Assembly (NCBI GenBank): GCA_022826665.1
Contig: JAJDUK010000063.1
Location: 124,001 to 188,000 of the forward strand
Length of the DNA: 64,000 nt
Direction: 5' to 3'
Source: Alphaproteobacteria bacterium
Lineage (GTDB): Bacteria > Pseudomonadota > Alphaproteobacteria > UBA828
The position numbers were made by a program, and so were the translations under genes. Below the pieces are notes generated by a model. The model was not told the DNA's origin. It saw nothing but the letters and a program-made list of their open reading frames with translations, and searched no databases. Below are positions 16,460 through 25,956 of the stretch, piece after piece. Numbering within the stretch: the stretch's first letter is position 1; every line of letters begins with the position of its first letter.

Positions 16460-18403
16460 ATGGCTTCGACCTCCACAGCGCGCCGCGCCGTTCGGCAGAT
16501 CAAGGACCAGGACAAGCCCAAGCCGGCCGCCAGAAAGCGCGGCAACGGGGCTGCAGGCGCCGTCGATTCGATCACCTTCTCCGTCATCCTCAATCGCTTC
16601 TCCACCATCGCGAACGAGATGACGCTGACCATGGAGAAGACCGCCTGGACCTCGATTATCGCGCTGGCACGCGACTTCTCCTGCGCGATCTACGACGCCA
16701 AGGCGCGCCAGATCTGCATGCAGGATGCCCTGCCGATCCACACGAATTCGCTGCACGTCGTGCTGGGCGAGATCGCGCGAGTCTTCGAGGGCGACATCCA
16801 CGACGGCGACGTCATCGTCTGCAACGACGCCTACAGCGGCAACACCCACATCGGCGATTTCGTCACCGCCTGCCCGGTGTTCCATCAGGGCAAGCACATG
16901 TTCTGGAGCGTGGCGAAGGGTCATCAGCTCGACTGCGGCGCGTACATTCCCACCAGCGTGCCGGCGCCCGCGAGGGATGTCTGGCAGGAGGGGCTGCAGC
17001 TGCCGCCGATCAAGTTCTACGAGAAGGGCCAGCGGCGCGAGGACGTGGTGCGCATGTACCTCGCCAACGTGCGCTGGCAGGAATGGCTCTACGGCGATCT
17101 GATGGCGCAGCTCGGCTCGATCTGGACCGGCCGGCGCCGCCTCGTCGAGCTTGCGGCGCACTACGGCAACGACACGATCGAGCGCTACGCCGAGGCGATC
17201 CTCGATTACTCCGACAGGCGGATGGCTGACGAAATTCGCGCGATTCCCGACGGCGACTACGACGGGATGTCGTGGCTCGATTCTGACGGTCATGGCATGA
17301 CGAACATCCAGGTCGGCGCTCGGGTCTCGGTGCGGGGCGAGAACGTGCACATCGACTTCTCGAATTCGGATCCGCAGGTTCCGAGTGGGAACAACTCGTC
17401 TTACGGCGTGATGCAGGCTGCGGCGGGCATCCCGGTGCTCTGCTCCATCGACCCCACCATTCCTCACAACGACGGCTGCCTCAGGCACATCACGGCGGAC
17501 GCGCCCAAGGGCACCGTCTGCAACGCCGAGTACCCGGCGTCCACGGCGCTCGCCACCGTGGGGCCCGGCGATACCATGCAGGAGGCGGTGTGGAAGGCGC
17601 TCGCCCACGCCGTGCCGGAGCGCGTCATGGGCGGCAGCGGCAAGGACGGCAACCTGCCGATGTTCTCCGGTACCGATACCCGGAGCGGAAAGCCGGTCGA
17701 TTGGGGCTGCATGCTGTTCAACGGCGCGCCCGCCGGCGGCGCCACGTCGTCGGCCGACGGCTGGCCGCTGATCATGACCTCGGCCGGCATGGGCGGCCTC
17801 AAGATCATGAGCGTCGAGCTCTGTGAGCTGTTCTACCCCTACCGCATCGACCGTCAGGAAATCGCGGCCGATTCCATGGGGCACGGCAAGCACATCGGCG
17901 GCCCCGGCGTGGATATCCAGGTCAGTCCGACCGACGGCGGCTTCCAGGTCGAGCTCTTCGGCGAGGGCCAGGGCAACCCGCCCTTCGGCGTGATGAACGG
18001 CACGCCCGGCATCGGCGGCGGTAGTTACAAGGAGAATTTGGAGACCGGCAAGCGGACCTATTTCTCCTCCAAGGGCCGCTTCTATATCGGAGAGAACGAT
18101 ATCTGGGCGGGCACGTCGAGCGGCGGCGGCGGTTACGGCGACGCGCTGGAGCGCGATCCGGAAGCCGTGCTGGAGAGCGTTTTCGACGGCATGCTGTCGC
18201 TCGAATGCGCCGAGGACGTCTACGGCGTCGTGATCAACCGGGCGATGATGACCATCGACCGGGCCAAGACCGAGAAACTGCGCGCCAAGATGGCGGCCAA
18301 GCGCGGCCCGCTCCAGGTGACCTCGCCCAGCCGTCCCGGCGCCGCCGACTGGATTCAGAGAAAGCTGCGCCAGGGCGACGAATATCTCGTGGACGCGCAA
18401 TAG
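16460..18403 (+). CDS. Hydantoinase B/oxoprolinase-family protein (copy 2)
   Basis: This is a 647-residue close paralogue of the protein at 7584-9536. A basic N-terminal leader of about 35 residues precedes the domain start VDSITFSVILNRFSTIANEM. The metal-site region reads CNDAYSGNTHIGDF, with Ala in place of the Pro in copy 1. The C-terminus WIQRKLRQGDEYLVDAQ matches copy 1 (WVQRSLRQGDDYLIDPQ). There is no HyuA partner next to it. It lies between two paralogous NTF2-fold genes. Confidence 0.9.
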   Translation: MASTSTARRAVRQIKDQDKPKPAARKRGNGAAGAVDSITFSVILNRFSTIANEMTLTMEKTAWTSIIALARDFSCAIYDAKARQICMQDALPIHTNSLHVVLGEIARVFEGDIHDGDVIVCNDAYSGNTHIGDFVTACPVFHQGKHMFWSVAKGHQLDCGAYIPTSVPAPARDVWQEGLQLPPIKFYEKGQRREDVVRMYLANVRWQEWLYGDLMAQLGSIWTGRRRLVELAAHYGNDTIERYAEAILDYSDRRMADEIRAIPDGDYDGMSWLDSDGHGMTNIQVGARVSVRGENVHIDFSNSDPQVPSGNNSSYGVMQAAAGIPVLCSIDPTIPHNDGCLRHITADAPKGTVCNAEYPASTALATVGPGDTMQEAVWKALAHAVPERVMGGSGKDGNLPMFSGTDTRSGKPVDWGCMLFNGAPAGGATSSADGWPLIMTSAGMGGLKIMSVELCELFYPYRIDRQEIAADSMGHGKHIGGPGVDIQVSPTDGGFQVELFGEGQGNPPFGVMNGTPGIGGGSYKENLETGKRTYFSSKGRFYIGENDIWAGTSSGGGGYGDALERDPEAVLESVFDGMLSLECAEDVYGVVINRAMMTIDRAKTEKLRAKMAAKRGPLQVTSPSRPGAADWIQRKLRQGDEYLVDAQ

Positions 18404-18434
18404 CGCGACGACGCACCGCATAGGGAGAATGACG

Positions 18435-18902
18435 ATGGCCGAATTGACCCTCGAGGAACAGGTCGCGCGGCTCACCGCGATCGAGGACATCAAGCGGATG
18501 AAGGCGCAGTACTGCTACTACGCCGATCACGGCTACGATCCGGACGGCCTGGCGAGCCTCTTCGTCGAGGACGCCCTCTGGGACGGCGGCGACTTCGGTG
18601 TCTACGAGGGCAAGGAGGCGATCCGGGAGTTCTTCGCCGGGATCAAGGACGACATCGTTTTCGCCATCCACCCGGTGATGAATCCGATCATCACGGTGGA
18701 CGGCGACACCGCGAACGCCAAGTGGTGGCTCATCATGTGGTGCACCATGATGGTCGACGGCGAGAAGAAGGCCCGCTGGTTCGCCGCCGAGTACGACGAC
18801 GATCTGGTGAAGCGCGACGGCGAGTGGCTCTTCACCCACATCAAGGTCACGGGCAAGTTCATGGCCGAGCACGCCGAGGGATGGGCGGCCCAGACCGGGT
18901 AG
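18435..18902 (+). CDS. NTF2-fold (SnoaL-like) protein, copy b
   Basis: This protein has 155 residues from ATG 18435, which is preferred over 18429 because GGGAG lies eight bases upstream. MAELTLEEQVARLTAIEDIK mirrors copy a at 15841. ASLFVEDALWDGGDFG and KWWLIMWCTMMVDGEKKARW follow the same pattern. It is the last gene of the rightward run and faces the yhfX-like gene. The function is unknown; a subunit or accessory enzyme acting with the hydantoinase-B-like protein is a reasonable guess. Confidence 0.8.
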   Translation: MAELTLEEQVARLTAIEDIKRMKAQYCYYADHGYDPDGLASLFVEDALWDGGDFGVYEGKEAIREFFAGIKDDIVFAIHPVMNPIITVDGDTANAKWWLIMWCTMMVDGEKKARWFAAEYDDDLVKRDGEWLFTHIKVTGKFMAEHAEGWAAQTG

Positions 18903-18935
18903 GCCGCTGCTGCGGCCAGCCGCTCCTTCGGAGCG
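18902..18935. terminator. Two short hairpins between convergent genes
   Basis: GGCCG-CTGCTG-CGGCC (18902-18917) and CGCTCC-TTC-GGAGCG (18921-18935) fill the 34-bp gap between the NTF2-fold and yhfX-like stops. Neither is followed by a T-run. They may act as bidirectional transcription barriers. Confidence 0.4.
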
Positions 18936-18936
18936 C

Positions 18937-20145
18937 TCAGTCCGCGCCCGTTTCTGACCAAGAGGCGGGGCGGCCCTCGGTCGTCCAAACTCCCTTGGCC
19001 TCGGGCCGGCCGCTGGCGATTCCCGCAACCGGCACGATGACGGCACGGGTGAAGAAGGCCTGCGCGCGGAAGCCGAAGATCACAGTATCGCCCACCGTGA
19101 CGCGGTGGTTGGGTTCCGGCAGGAGCTGGCCGTAGTAGTCGATCATCGCCGGGTCCGGCGTGGCGGCGTCGACCTCCTGCGCGAGCGCCACCTCCGGGTC
19201 CTGGCCGACCAGCGCCTTGAGCGGGTAGGGCGCGAACACCGGGTCGATATAGAGGCCGCCGCCGAAGCAATAGGCGCGGCCCTGGTGGAAGTGGGAGACC
19301 TCGGTCAGGTAGAGCATCGCCGGGCGCTCCGGCAGGTCGGAGCGGGCGTGGAGCGGCGTCGTGCCGGTGAGCCCGTGGCCGGGCTCCACCTGGGTCGCGC
19401 CGCCATCCGCGAGCGCCGCCATCACCCTGGCCGACGTGGTGCCCGGCGCGTTGATGACGATTTCGCGCCGGCCCTGCTTGCCGAGCTGTGACGCGGCCTC
19501 GCGCAGGGTCGCGAGATTGGGCGTGGGCCGCGCCTCGCCCGCGCCTTCGTCGAAGAGCAGGGCGGGGAAGGTGGTGAGCCCGGCGAAGCGCCCGCCCGGC
19601 GTGCGGTCGAGCGCGTCGGCCACGGCCTCGACGGCATCCGCGTCGAAGCCGCCTTCGTGGCCGGAATAGAAGGTATCGCCGGGCGCCTGGATGCGGGCGA
19701 TCAGCGCCTGTTCGTGGCCGTGCGCCGCGGCGGCTTGCGCGGCCTCGGCCGCCTTTTCCTCGTTGAAGACGGTCCAGTAATCGGCGCGCATGGCCGCTGC
19801 TTCCGCCGCCTCGTGGCGCGGGATCTGGCCGAGGTGGCCGATGTGAGCGAGCCCGTGGCCGTTCGCGTGGATCGGCCGGGCGCAGGCCATGTCGACCGCG
19901 ACGAAGCGGCCGATCCCGCCCGCCTTGAGCGCATCGAGCGCCGGCGGGTTGCGGCCGATCTGCTTGGTCATCGCCAGCACATCGAGGCCGAGCCGGGCTG
20001 CCTCGGCGCACATCAGGCACGCGTTCTCGGTCATCGTGTCGAGGTCGAGCAGGTAGGCGCCGGCCGGCACCCGGCCCGCTTGGTGCAGCGCGACGGCCGC
20101 TTCGAGGAAAGCCCGGTTGCGGTCTTTCAGCGCATCTAAGAACAT
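18937..20145 (-). CDS. YhfX-family PLP-dependent enzyme (alanine racemase fold)
   Basis: This is a 402-residue protein starting at ATG 20145 (MFLDALKDRNRAFLEAAVAL), with GGGAGAG upstream. It follows E. coli YhfX closely in pattern. The N-terminal alanine-racemase-type barrel holds the likely PLP lysine in MTKQIGRNP (about residues 59-67). HIGHLGQIP, GLTTFPALLFDE and EPGHGLTGTTPLHA are family blocks, and a C-terminal beta domain follows. YhfX has no firmly assigned activity; it may act on an amino acid. It lies next to an MFS gene and a third hydantoinase-B-like gene, not in a yhf operon. Confidence 0.82.
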   Translation of the reverse strand: MFLDALKDRNRAFLEAAVALHQAGRVPAGAYLLDLDTMTENACLMCAEAARLGLDVLAMTKQIGRNPPALDALKAGGIGRFVAVDMACARPIHANGHGLAHIGHLGQIPRHEAAEAAAMRADYWTVFNEEKAAEAAQAAAAHGHEQALIARIQAPGDTFYSGHEGGFDADAVEAVADALDRTPGGRFAGLTTFPALLFDEGAGEARPTPNLATLREAASQLGKQGRREIVINAPGTTSARVMAALADGGATQVEPGHGLTGTTPLHARSDLPERPAMLYLTEVSHFHQGRAYCFGGGLYIDPVFAPYPLKALVGQDPEVALAQEVDAATPDPAMIDYYGQLLPEPNHRVTVGDTVIFGFRAQAFFTRAVIVPVAGIASGRPEAKGVWTTEGRPASWSETGAD

Positions 20146-20267
20146 CGCCTGTCGACTCTCCCCTTGACCGCCGCGCCCGCCGGGCCGCCTCGCCCGGCTG
20201 CTAGGCGCGTGGTAGCGTGCGCGGCCGACGCCACCCTGCGCGTGGGCGGCCGCCACGTGGACGATAC

Positions 20268-21494
20268 ATGAGCGAGACCGACCACACGACGCCGGGCGCG
20301 GCGCCCTCCATCTACCCGCTGGTTCGCCTGATCACTTCGCTGGTCCTTGTGACCATGGGCGGCGCCGCCATGTACGCGGTCATCGTGGTGCTCAAGCCGG
20401 TCTCCTTCGAGTTCGATGTGGGGCGCGGCGTCGCGTCGCTCCCCTACATGATGTTCATGGTGACGGGCGGGGTCGGCGGCGTGGTGATGGGCCGGCTTGC
20501 CGACCGCTTCGGTGTGATGATGCCGGCCCTGATCGGCTGCGTGGGCCTGCCAGCCGGCATGGCCGGCGCCGCCTTCGCCGAGGAGTTCTGGCAGTTCTGC
20601 GTCTCGCTCGGCGTGCTGTCCGGCCTGCTCGGCACGTCGGCCCTCTTTGCTCCGATGGCCGCCGACATCTCCCACTGGTTCACGCGGCGGCGGGGGCTCG
20701 CCGTCGCGATCGTGATTACCGGAACCTACTTGGCGGGCGCGCTCTGGCCGCCGATCGTCCAGGCCTCGCTCGATGCGCGGGGCTGGCGCGAGACCTTCGT
20801 CGCGATCGCCATCCTCATGGCGTGCGTCATGCTGCCGCTGATCGCATTGCTCTATCGCAAGCCGGCCGCGCTGATCGAGGCGCAGGCGGCGCGCATGGCG
20901 CCCGGCGCAGGCAGACCGCTGGGCGTCGCTCCCGGCACGCTTCAATGCCTGATTTGCGCGGCCGGGCTCGGCTGCTGCATCGCGATGGCGGCGCCCCAGG
21001 TGCACATCGTCGCCCACGTCACCGATCTCGGATACGCCGCCCAACACGGCGCCGCGATGCTCTCGCTCATGCTCGGCACCGGCATCGTGAGCCGGATCGG
21101 CTCCGGCTTCATCTCGGACCGGATCGGCGGGCTGCGCACGCTGCTGCTCGGCTCGGTCCTGCAGGCGGTCACGCTGATGGCCTTCCTCGGCGCCGACACG
21201 CTCACCCTGCTCTACGTGGTCTCGGCCGTCTTCGGCCTCTCCCAGGGCGGGATCGTGCCGTCCTACACCATCATCATCAGGACGTTCTTCCCCGCGCACG
21301 AAGCGGGCCGCCGGGTCGGCTGGGCGATGCTCTTCACCTTCGCAGGGATGGCGCTCGGCGGCTGGATGGCCGGTGCGCTGTACGACCTGACGGGCTCCTA
21401 CACCGCGTCATTCATCAACGCGGTCGCCTTCAACGTGATGAACGCCGCGATCGTGGTCTTTCTGGCGCAGCGCCACCGGGCACTCGCCGCCTAA
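20268..21494 (+). CDS. MFS transporter
   Basis: This 408-residue inner-membrane protein has about 12 hydrophobic segments in two halves. GRLADRFGVMMP after helix 2 (near residues 75-86) is the MFS loop 2-3 motif, and a weaker repeat, SGFISDRIGGLRT, occurs in the second half. The start at 20268 (MSETDHTTPG) excludes an unconserved upstream extension. It is divergent from the yhfX-like gene. It resembles monocarboxylate/oxalate-formate-type carriers; the substrate is unknown. Confidence 0.87.
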   Translation: MSETDHTTPGAAPSIYPLVRLITSLVLVTMGGAAMYAVIVVLKPVSFEFDVGRGVASLPYMMFMVTGGVGGVVMGRLADRFGVMMPALIGCVGLPAGMAGAAFAEEFWQFCVSLGVLSGLLGTSALFAPMAADISHWFTRRRGLAVAIVITGTYLAGALWPPIVQASLDARGWRETFVAIAILMACVMLPLIALLYRKPAALIEAQAARMAPGAGRPLGVAPGTLQCLICAAGLGCCIAMAAPQVHIVAHVTDLGYAAQHGAAMLSLMLGTGIVSRIGSGFISDRIGGLRTLLLGSVLQAVTLMAFLGADTLTLLYVVSAVFGLSQGGIVPSYTIIIRTFFPAHEAGRRVGWAMLFTFAGMALGGWMAGALYDLTGSYTASFINAVAFNVMNAAIVVFLAQRHRALAA

Positions 21495-23353
21495 GATACC
21501 TCCGCCCTTTGCTGGCCGTTGCCGAGCCTCGCGCGGCGGAGCGCCTCGGTCGCCGCGCTATCGACCGCGAGGTCGTCGTTCTCCTCCGAGCCCACGATCA
21601 CCACGCCGTAGAGCGCCTCCGCCTTGGCGCGGGAGACGTAGCGCTCGTTCACGTCACTCAGCACCCGCTCGGGCTCGCGCTCCAGCGGGTCGCCGTAGCC
21701 GCCGCCGCCGTTGTCGATGGCATGCAGCTTGGAGCCCGCCTCCAGGTGGCAATAGGCGTCGGTCTCATAGACCTCGCGCGTGCCGTCCGCCGCGATCTTG
21801 GCCTGATAGCCTGCCTGCGAAGGCAGGCCGCCGAGCACACCCTGCGGCAGGATGGTAAGGCCGTTGCAGATGTTGATGACCAGCATGGGGTCGTGGCGCG
21901 GGCCGAAGATCACCTCCGAGGCCGGCCCGCCGCGCCGGCGGCCGGCGCCGCATGAGTCCTTCAGCGCGCGCACGCTGTCGACCTGGAACGGAAAGCGCTG
22001 CTCGTTCACCTCGATGCTGTCGCGGTAGACGAGGCCGACGCTTACCGGGTTGACCAGGCCGTGCATGCCGTCGGTCTCGGCCGAGGCCGCCATGCCGCCG
22101 GCCGACATGAACATCTGGTTCACGTAGGGAGCGCCCTCCCGCCGCCAGTCCTTGCCCGAGCACACCCCGGTGCCCGCGCCGTTGCAGAAGTTGCCCTGGC
22201 TGAAGCCGTAGCCGTCGCCGAGTTTGGCGAAGGCAGACTGGATCAAATTGATGATCATGTCGGTCATATTGGTGGTGGCGACCGAGCAGCTATGCGGGAA
22301 GCGCGGAATGCCGACCACGCAGTTCTCCCGGAGCAGCACCTCCAGCCGGCGGAAGCTGCCCGCGTTGTGCGGGATGTCGGAGTCGAGGCAGGCGAAGACC
22401 GCCTGTGCCGCCGCCATTGTGGAGGTTACGCGGGTGAGGTTCATGCCCGCGTCCACGCAATCGGGGTTGTCGCGCAGATCGACCGTGATGAAGCCGGCCT
22501 CGCCGTCGATGTCGATGGTCACCTTGATCGGGATGCCGTCGGGCAGGAACGGCTGGATCGGGTCGTGGCAGCCCTCGTTCTCGAGCCGCCCGCTGGGCAG
22601 CGCCCGGATCGACTCCCTGGCGCGCCGCTCGGAATAGTCGAGCCATTCGCCGATGAAGGCCCTGACCGCCTGGGCGCCGTACTTCTCGATGAACTCCTTG
22701 AGCCGCCGCTCGCCGATCCGCGCCGCCCCGATGGCGGCGAGATAGTCGCCGAACCACTGGTCGGGTACCCGGATGCGGCGCCGGCACATGCGGATGATGT
22801 CGTCGATATCGCGATAGTCGCTCTGCACCTGGACGCAGGGGAAGATCAGCGCGCCCTCGTGATAGACGTCGGTGGCCGCGGCGAAGTAGGTGGTCGGCTG
22901 GCTGTTGCCCACGTCCGCCTGGTGGGCCTTGATGCCGACCGTGAAGAAATGCTCGCCCTCGTGGAACACCGGCACCAGGATCGTGTGATCCGCCGCGTGA
23001 CTGTTGCCGCCGTAAGGGTCGTTGTCGAGAAAGGCATCGCCCTCGCGGAAATCAGGATGCCTCTCGCTCATGATGGTGGTCTGGATGTTCATGCCGAAGA
23101 CATGGATCGGCATGGCCTCGGCGGTTGCGAGCACCTCGTGGTCCGAGGTGATGATGCCGCAGGAGAAATCCCGCGCGATGCCGATGACGGCCGAGCGCGC
23201 GCTGTGCAGCACGGTGTTGGTCATCTCGCGGCAGATCGCATCCATGCGATTGGCCATGACCGCGAGGTTGAGGGCACTCAGGCGCTCCTCGGTCTCGGCC
23301 GCAGCGGTGGCGGCGGGTACAGCGGCGGATGCGGCAAGCGATGAGTCGTCCAT
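21491..23353 (-). CDS. Hydantoinase B/oxoprolinase-family protein (copy 3)
   Basis: This is a 620-residue HyuB-type protein, divergent from copies 1 and 2. MANRMDAICREMTNTVLHSA opens the domain, and DNDPYGGNSHAADH is the metal-site region. SCGAGRRRGG and the C-terminal DNGGGGYGDPLEREPERVL are family blocks. Its 3' end overlaps the MFS stop by 4 bp on the opposite strand. It diverges from an aspartate-type aminotransferase gene. It too lacks an adjacent HyuA. Confidence 0.9.
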   Translation of the reverse strand: MDDSSLAASAAVPAATAAAETEERLSALNLAVMANRMDAICREMTNTVLHSARSAVIGIARDFSCGIITSDHEVLATAEAMPIHVFGMNIQTTIMSERHPDFREGDAFLDNDPYGGNSHAADHTILVPVFHEGEHFFTVGIKAHQADVGNSQPTTYFAAATDVYHEGALIFPCVQVQSDYRDIDDIIRMCRRRIRVPDQWFGDYLAAIGAARIGERRLKEFIEKYGAQAVRAFIGEWLDYSERRARESIRALPSGRLENEGCHDPIQPFLPDGIPIKVTIDIDGEAGFITVDLRDNPDCVDAGMNLTRVTSTMAAAQAVFACLDSDIPHNAGSFRRLEVLLRENCVVGIPRFPHSCSVATTNMTDMIINLIQSAFAKLGDGYGFSQGNFCNGAGTGVCSGKDWRREGAPYVNQMFMSAGGMAASAETDGMHGLVNPVSVGLVYRDSIEVNEQRFPFQVDSVRALKDSCGAGRRRGGPASEVIFGPRHDPMLVINICNGLTILPQGVLGGLPSQAGYQAKIAADGTREVYETDAYCHLEAGSKLHAIDNGGGGYGDPLEREPERVLSDVNERYVSRAKAEALYGVVIVGSEENDDLAVDSAATEALRRARLGNGQQRAEVS

Positions 23354-23489
23354 GGCGTGACACGCCTTCGTCGGTCTGGCCTAGGCGGCAAGCTTAGCAC
23401 GTTGTGTCGGCTCTCCGCCCGCAGCGCTCCAAACGGCTCCGGCTCGGCGACTCTTGGGTGGCGCGCCTTTTCGGCGCGACGGCTTGTAG

Positions 23490-24743
<1,254 letters not shown>

Positions 24744-24870
24744 CAGTGACCTGACAGCCGCTCACGCAGCGTTGAGTTGCCGTGAGCAGCCGCCGGTGCC
24801 ATTTCTCTCTGCAAGAGCCCCGCGCGTGGGCGCAGGGCAAAACGCAACTGGCATTCGCGGAGGGCCTTCG

Positions 24871-25863
24871 ATGCTGATCAAGATCAAGCGCGGCTGGGAG
24901 CTGCCGGACTCCGCCGCAACTCCAGAATCGGTGTTCATGAACCGGCGCACGCTGCTCAAGGGGCTCGCCACCGGCCCGCTGCTCGCGGCGGGCGCCGCGG
25001 TGCCGTTCGCGGGCGGCCTCGGCTCGGCGCTGGCGGACGAGGAGCAGGAAGACCCCTCGGCCCACCTCTATCCGGTCGAGCAGAACCCCGCCTATACCCT
25101 CGACCGGCCGCTCACGCCGGAGGACTTCGCCACCACATACAACAACTACTACGAGTTCGGCTCCTACAAGGAGATCTGGCAGAAGGCCCAGGCGCTCAAG
25201 ATCCGGCCCTGGACGGTCGAGTTCGACGGGCTGGTGGAAGAGCCGATGACCATCGGCATCGACGATCTGCTGGCGAAGATGCCGCTGGAGGAACGCCTCT
25301 ACCGCCACCGCTGCGTCGAGGCGTGGTCGATCGCCGTGCCCTACAGCGGCTTCCCGCTCAAGGCGCTCGTCGATTTCGCACGGCCGCTGGGCGATGCCAA
25401 GTATCTGGTCATGCAGACCTTCGAGGACGACGACGTGGCCGAAGGCCAGCGGCAGTTCTGGTATCCGTGGCCCTATATCGAGGGCCTGACTATGGCCGAG
25501 GCCACCAACGAGCTCGCCTTCATCGCCACCGGCTACTACGGCAAGCCGATCCCGAAGCAGAACGGCGCACCTCTGCGCCTCGCCGTGCCGTGGAAGTACG
25601 GCTTCAAGCACATCAAGGGCATCGTCCGCTTCAGCTTTACGGACGAGCGGCCGGTCTCCTTCTGGGAGGACCTCGCGGGCAACGAGTACGGCTTCTGGGC
25701 CAACGTCAATCCGCAAGTGCCGCACCCGCGCTGGAGCCAGGCCAACGAGCGCTTCTACGGGCCCGACGGGCAGGAGCGCCGCCCGACATTGCTCTACAAC
25801 GGTTACGGTGAGCAGGTCGCCTCGCTCTACGACGGCATAGAGAACGAGTTGATCTTCATGTAG
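24871..25863 (+). CDS. msrP: Periplasmic methionine sulfoxide reductase catalytic subunit MsrP
   Basis: This is a 330-residue molybdopterin protein. A Tat signal is visible (MNRRTLLKGLATGP, residues 23-36) before a hydrophobic stretch. The N-terminal residues before the RR pair are typical of YedY/MsrP. The Mo-ligating cysteine lies in YRHRCVEAWSIAVPY (near residue 150). MsrP repairs oxidised methionines in periplasmic proteins. It normally receives electrons from the heme protein MsrQ, whose gene is not adjacent. A terminator follows. Confidence 0.92.
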   Translation: MLIKIKRGWELPDSAATPESVFMNRRTLLKGLATGPLLAAGAAVPFAGGLGSALADEEQEDPSAHLYPVEQNPAYTLDRPLTPEDFATTYNNYYEFGSYKEIWQKAQALKIRPWTVEFDGLVEEPMTIGIDDLLAKMPLEERLYRHRCVEAWSIAVPYSGFPLKALVDFARPLGDAKYLVMQTFEDDDVAEGQRQFWYPWPYIEGLTMAEATNELAFIATGYYGKPIPKQNGAPLRLAVPWKYGFKHIKGIVRFSFTDERPVSFWEDLAGNEYGFWANVNPQVPHPRWSQANERFYGPDGQERRPTLLYNGYGEQVASLYDGIENELIFM

Positions 25864-25888
25864 CGCCGGCGCGAAAGAGCATCGCGCG

Positions 25889-25927
25889 GAGGCCGCTCTG
25901 GCCATTGGTCAGGGCGGCTTTCCTTTT
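25889..25927 (+). terminator. Rho-independent terminator after msrP
   Basis: GCCGCTCTGGCC (25892-25903) pairs with GGTCAGGGCGGC (25907-25918) around an ATT loop, with two G-T wobbles. The T-rich tract TTTCCTTTT follows. It is positioned 30 bp after the msrP stop. Confidence 0.8.
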
Positions 25928-25956
25928 GCTATGGGCGCGTAACCTCCTTTTTCGAT

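Noticed and set aside
16301-18493. A 730-residue minus-strand open frame opposite hydantoinase-B-like copy 2
   Set aside because: It is an antisense shadow caused by high GC at third codon positions; His/Arg/Val-rich and without a recognisable domain, while the plus strand encodes a clear family member.
20136-21299. A 387-residue minus-strand frame opposite the MFS gene
   Set aside because: Its composition (His, Asp, Arg-rich) is typical of antisense frames, and the plus strand encodes a clear 12-helix transporter.
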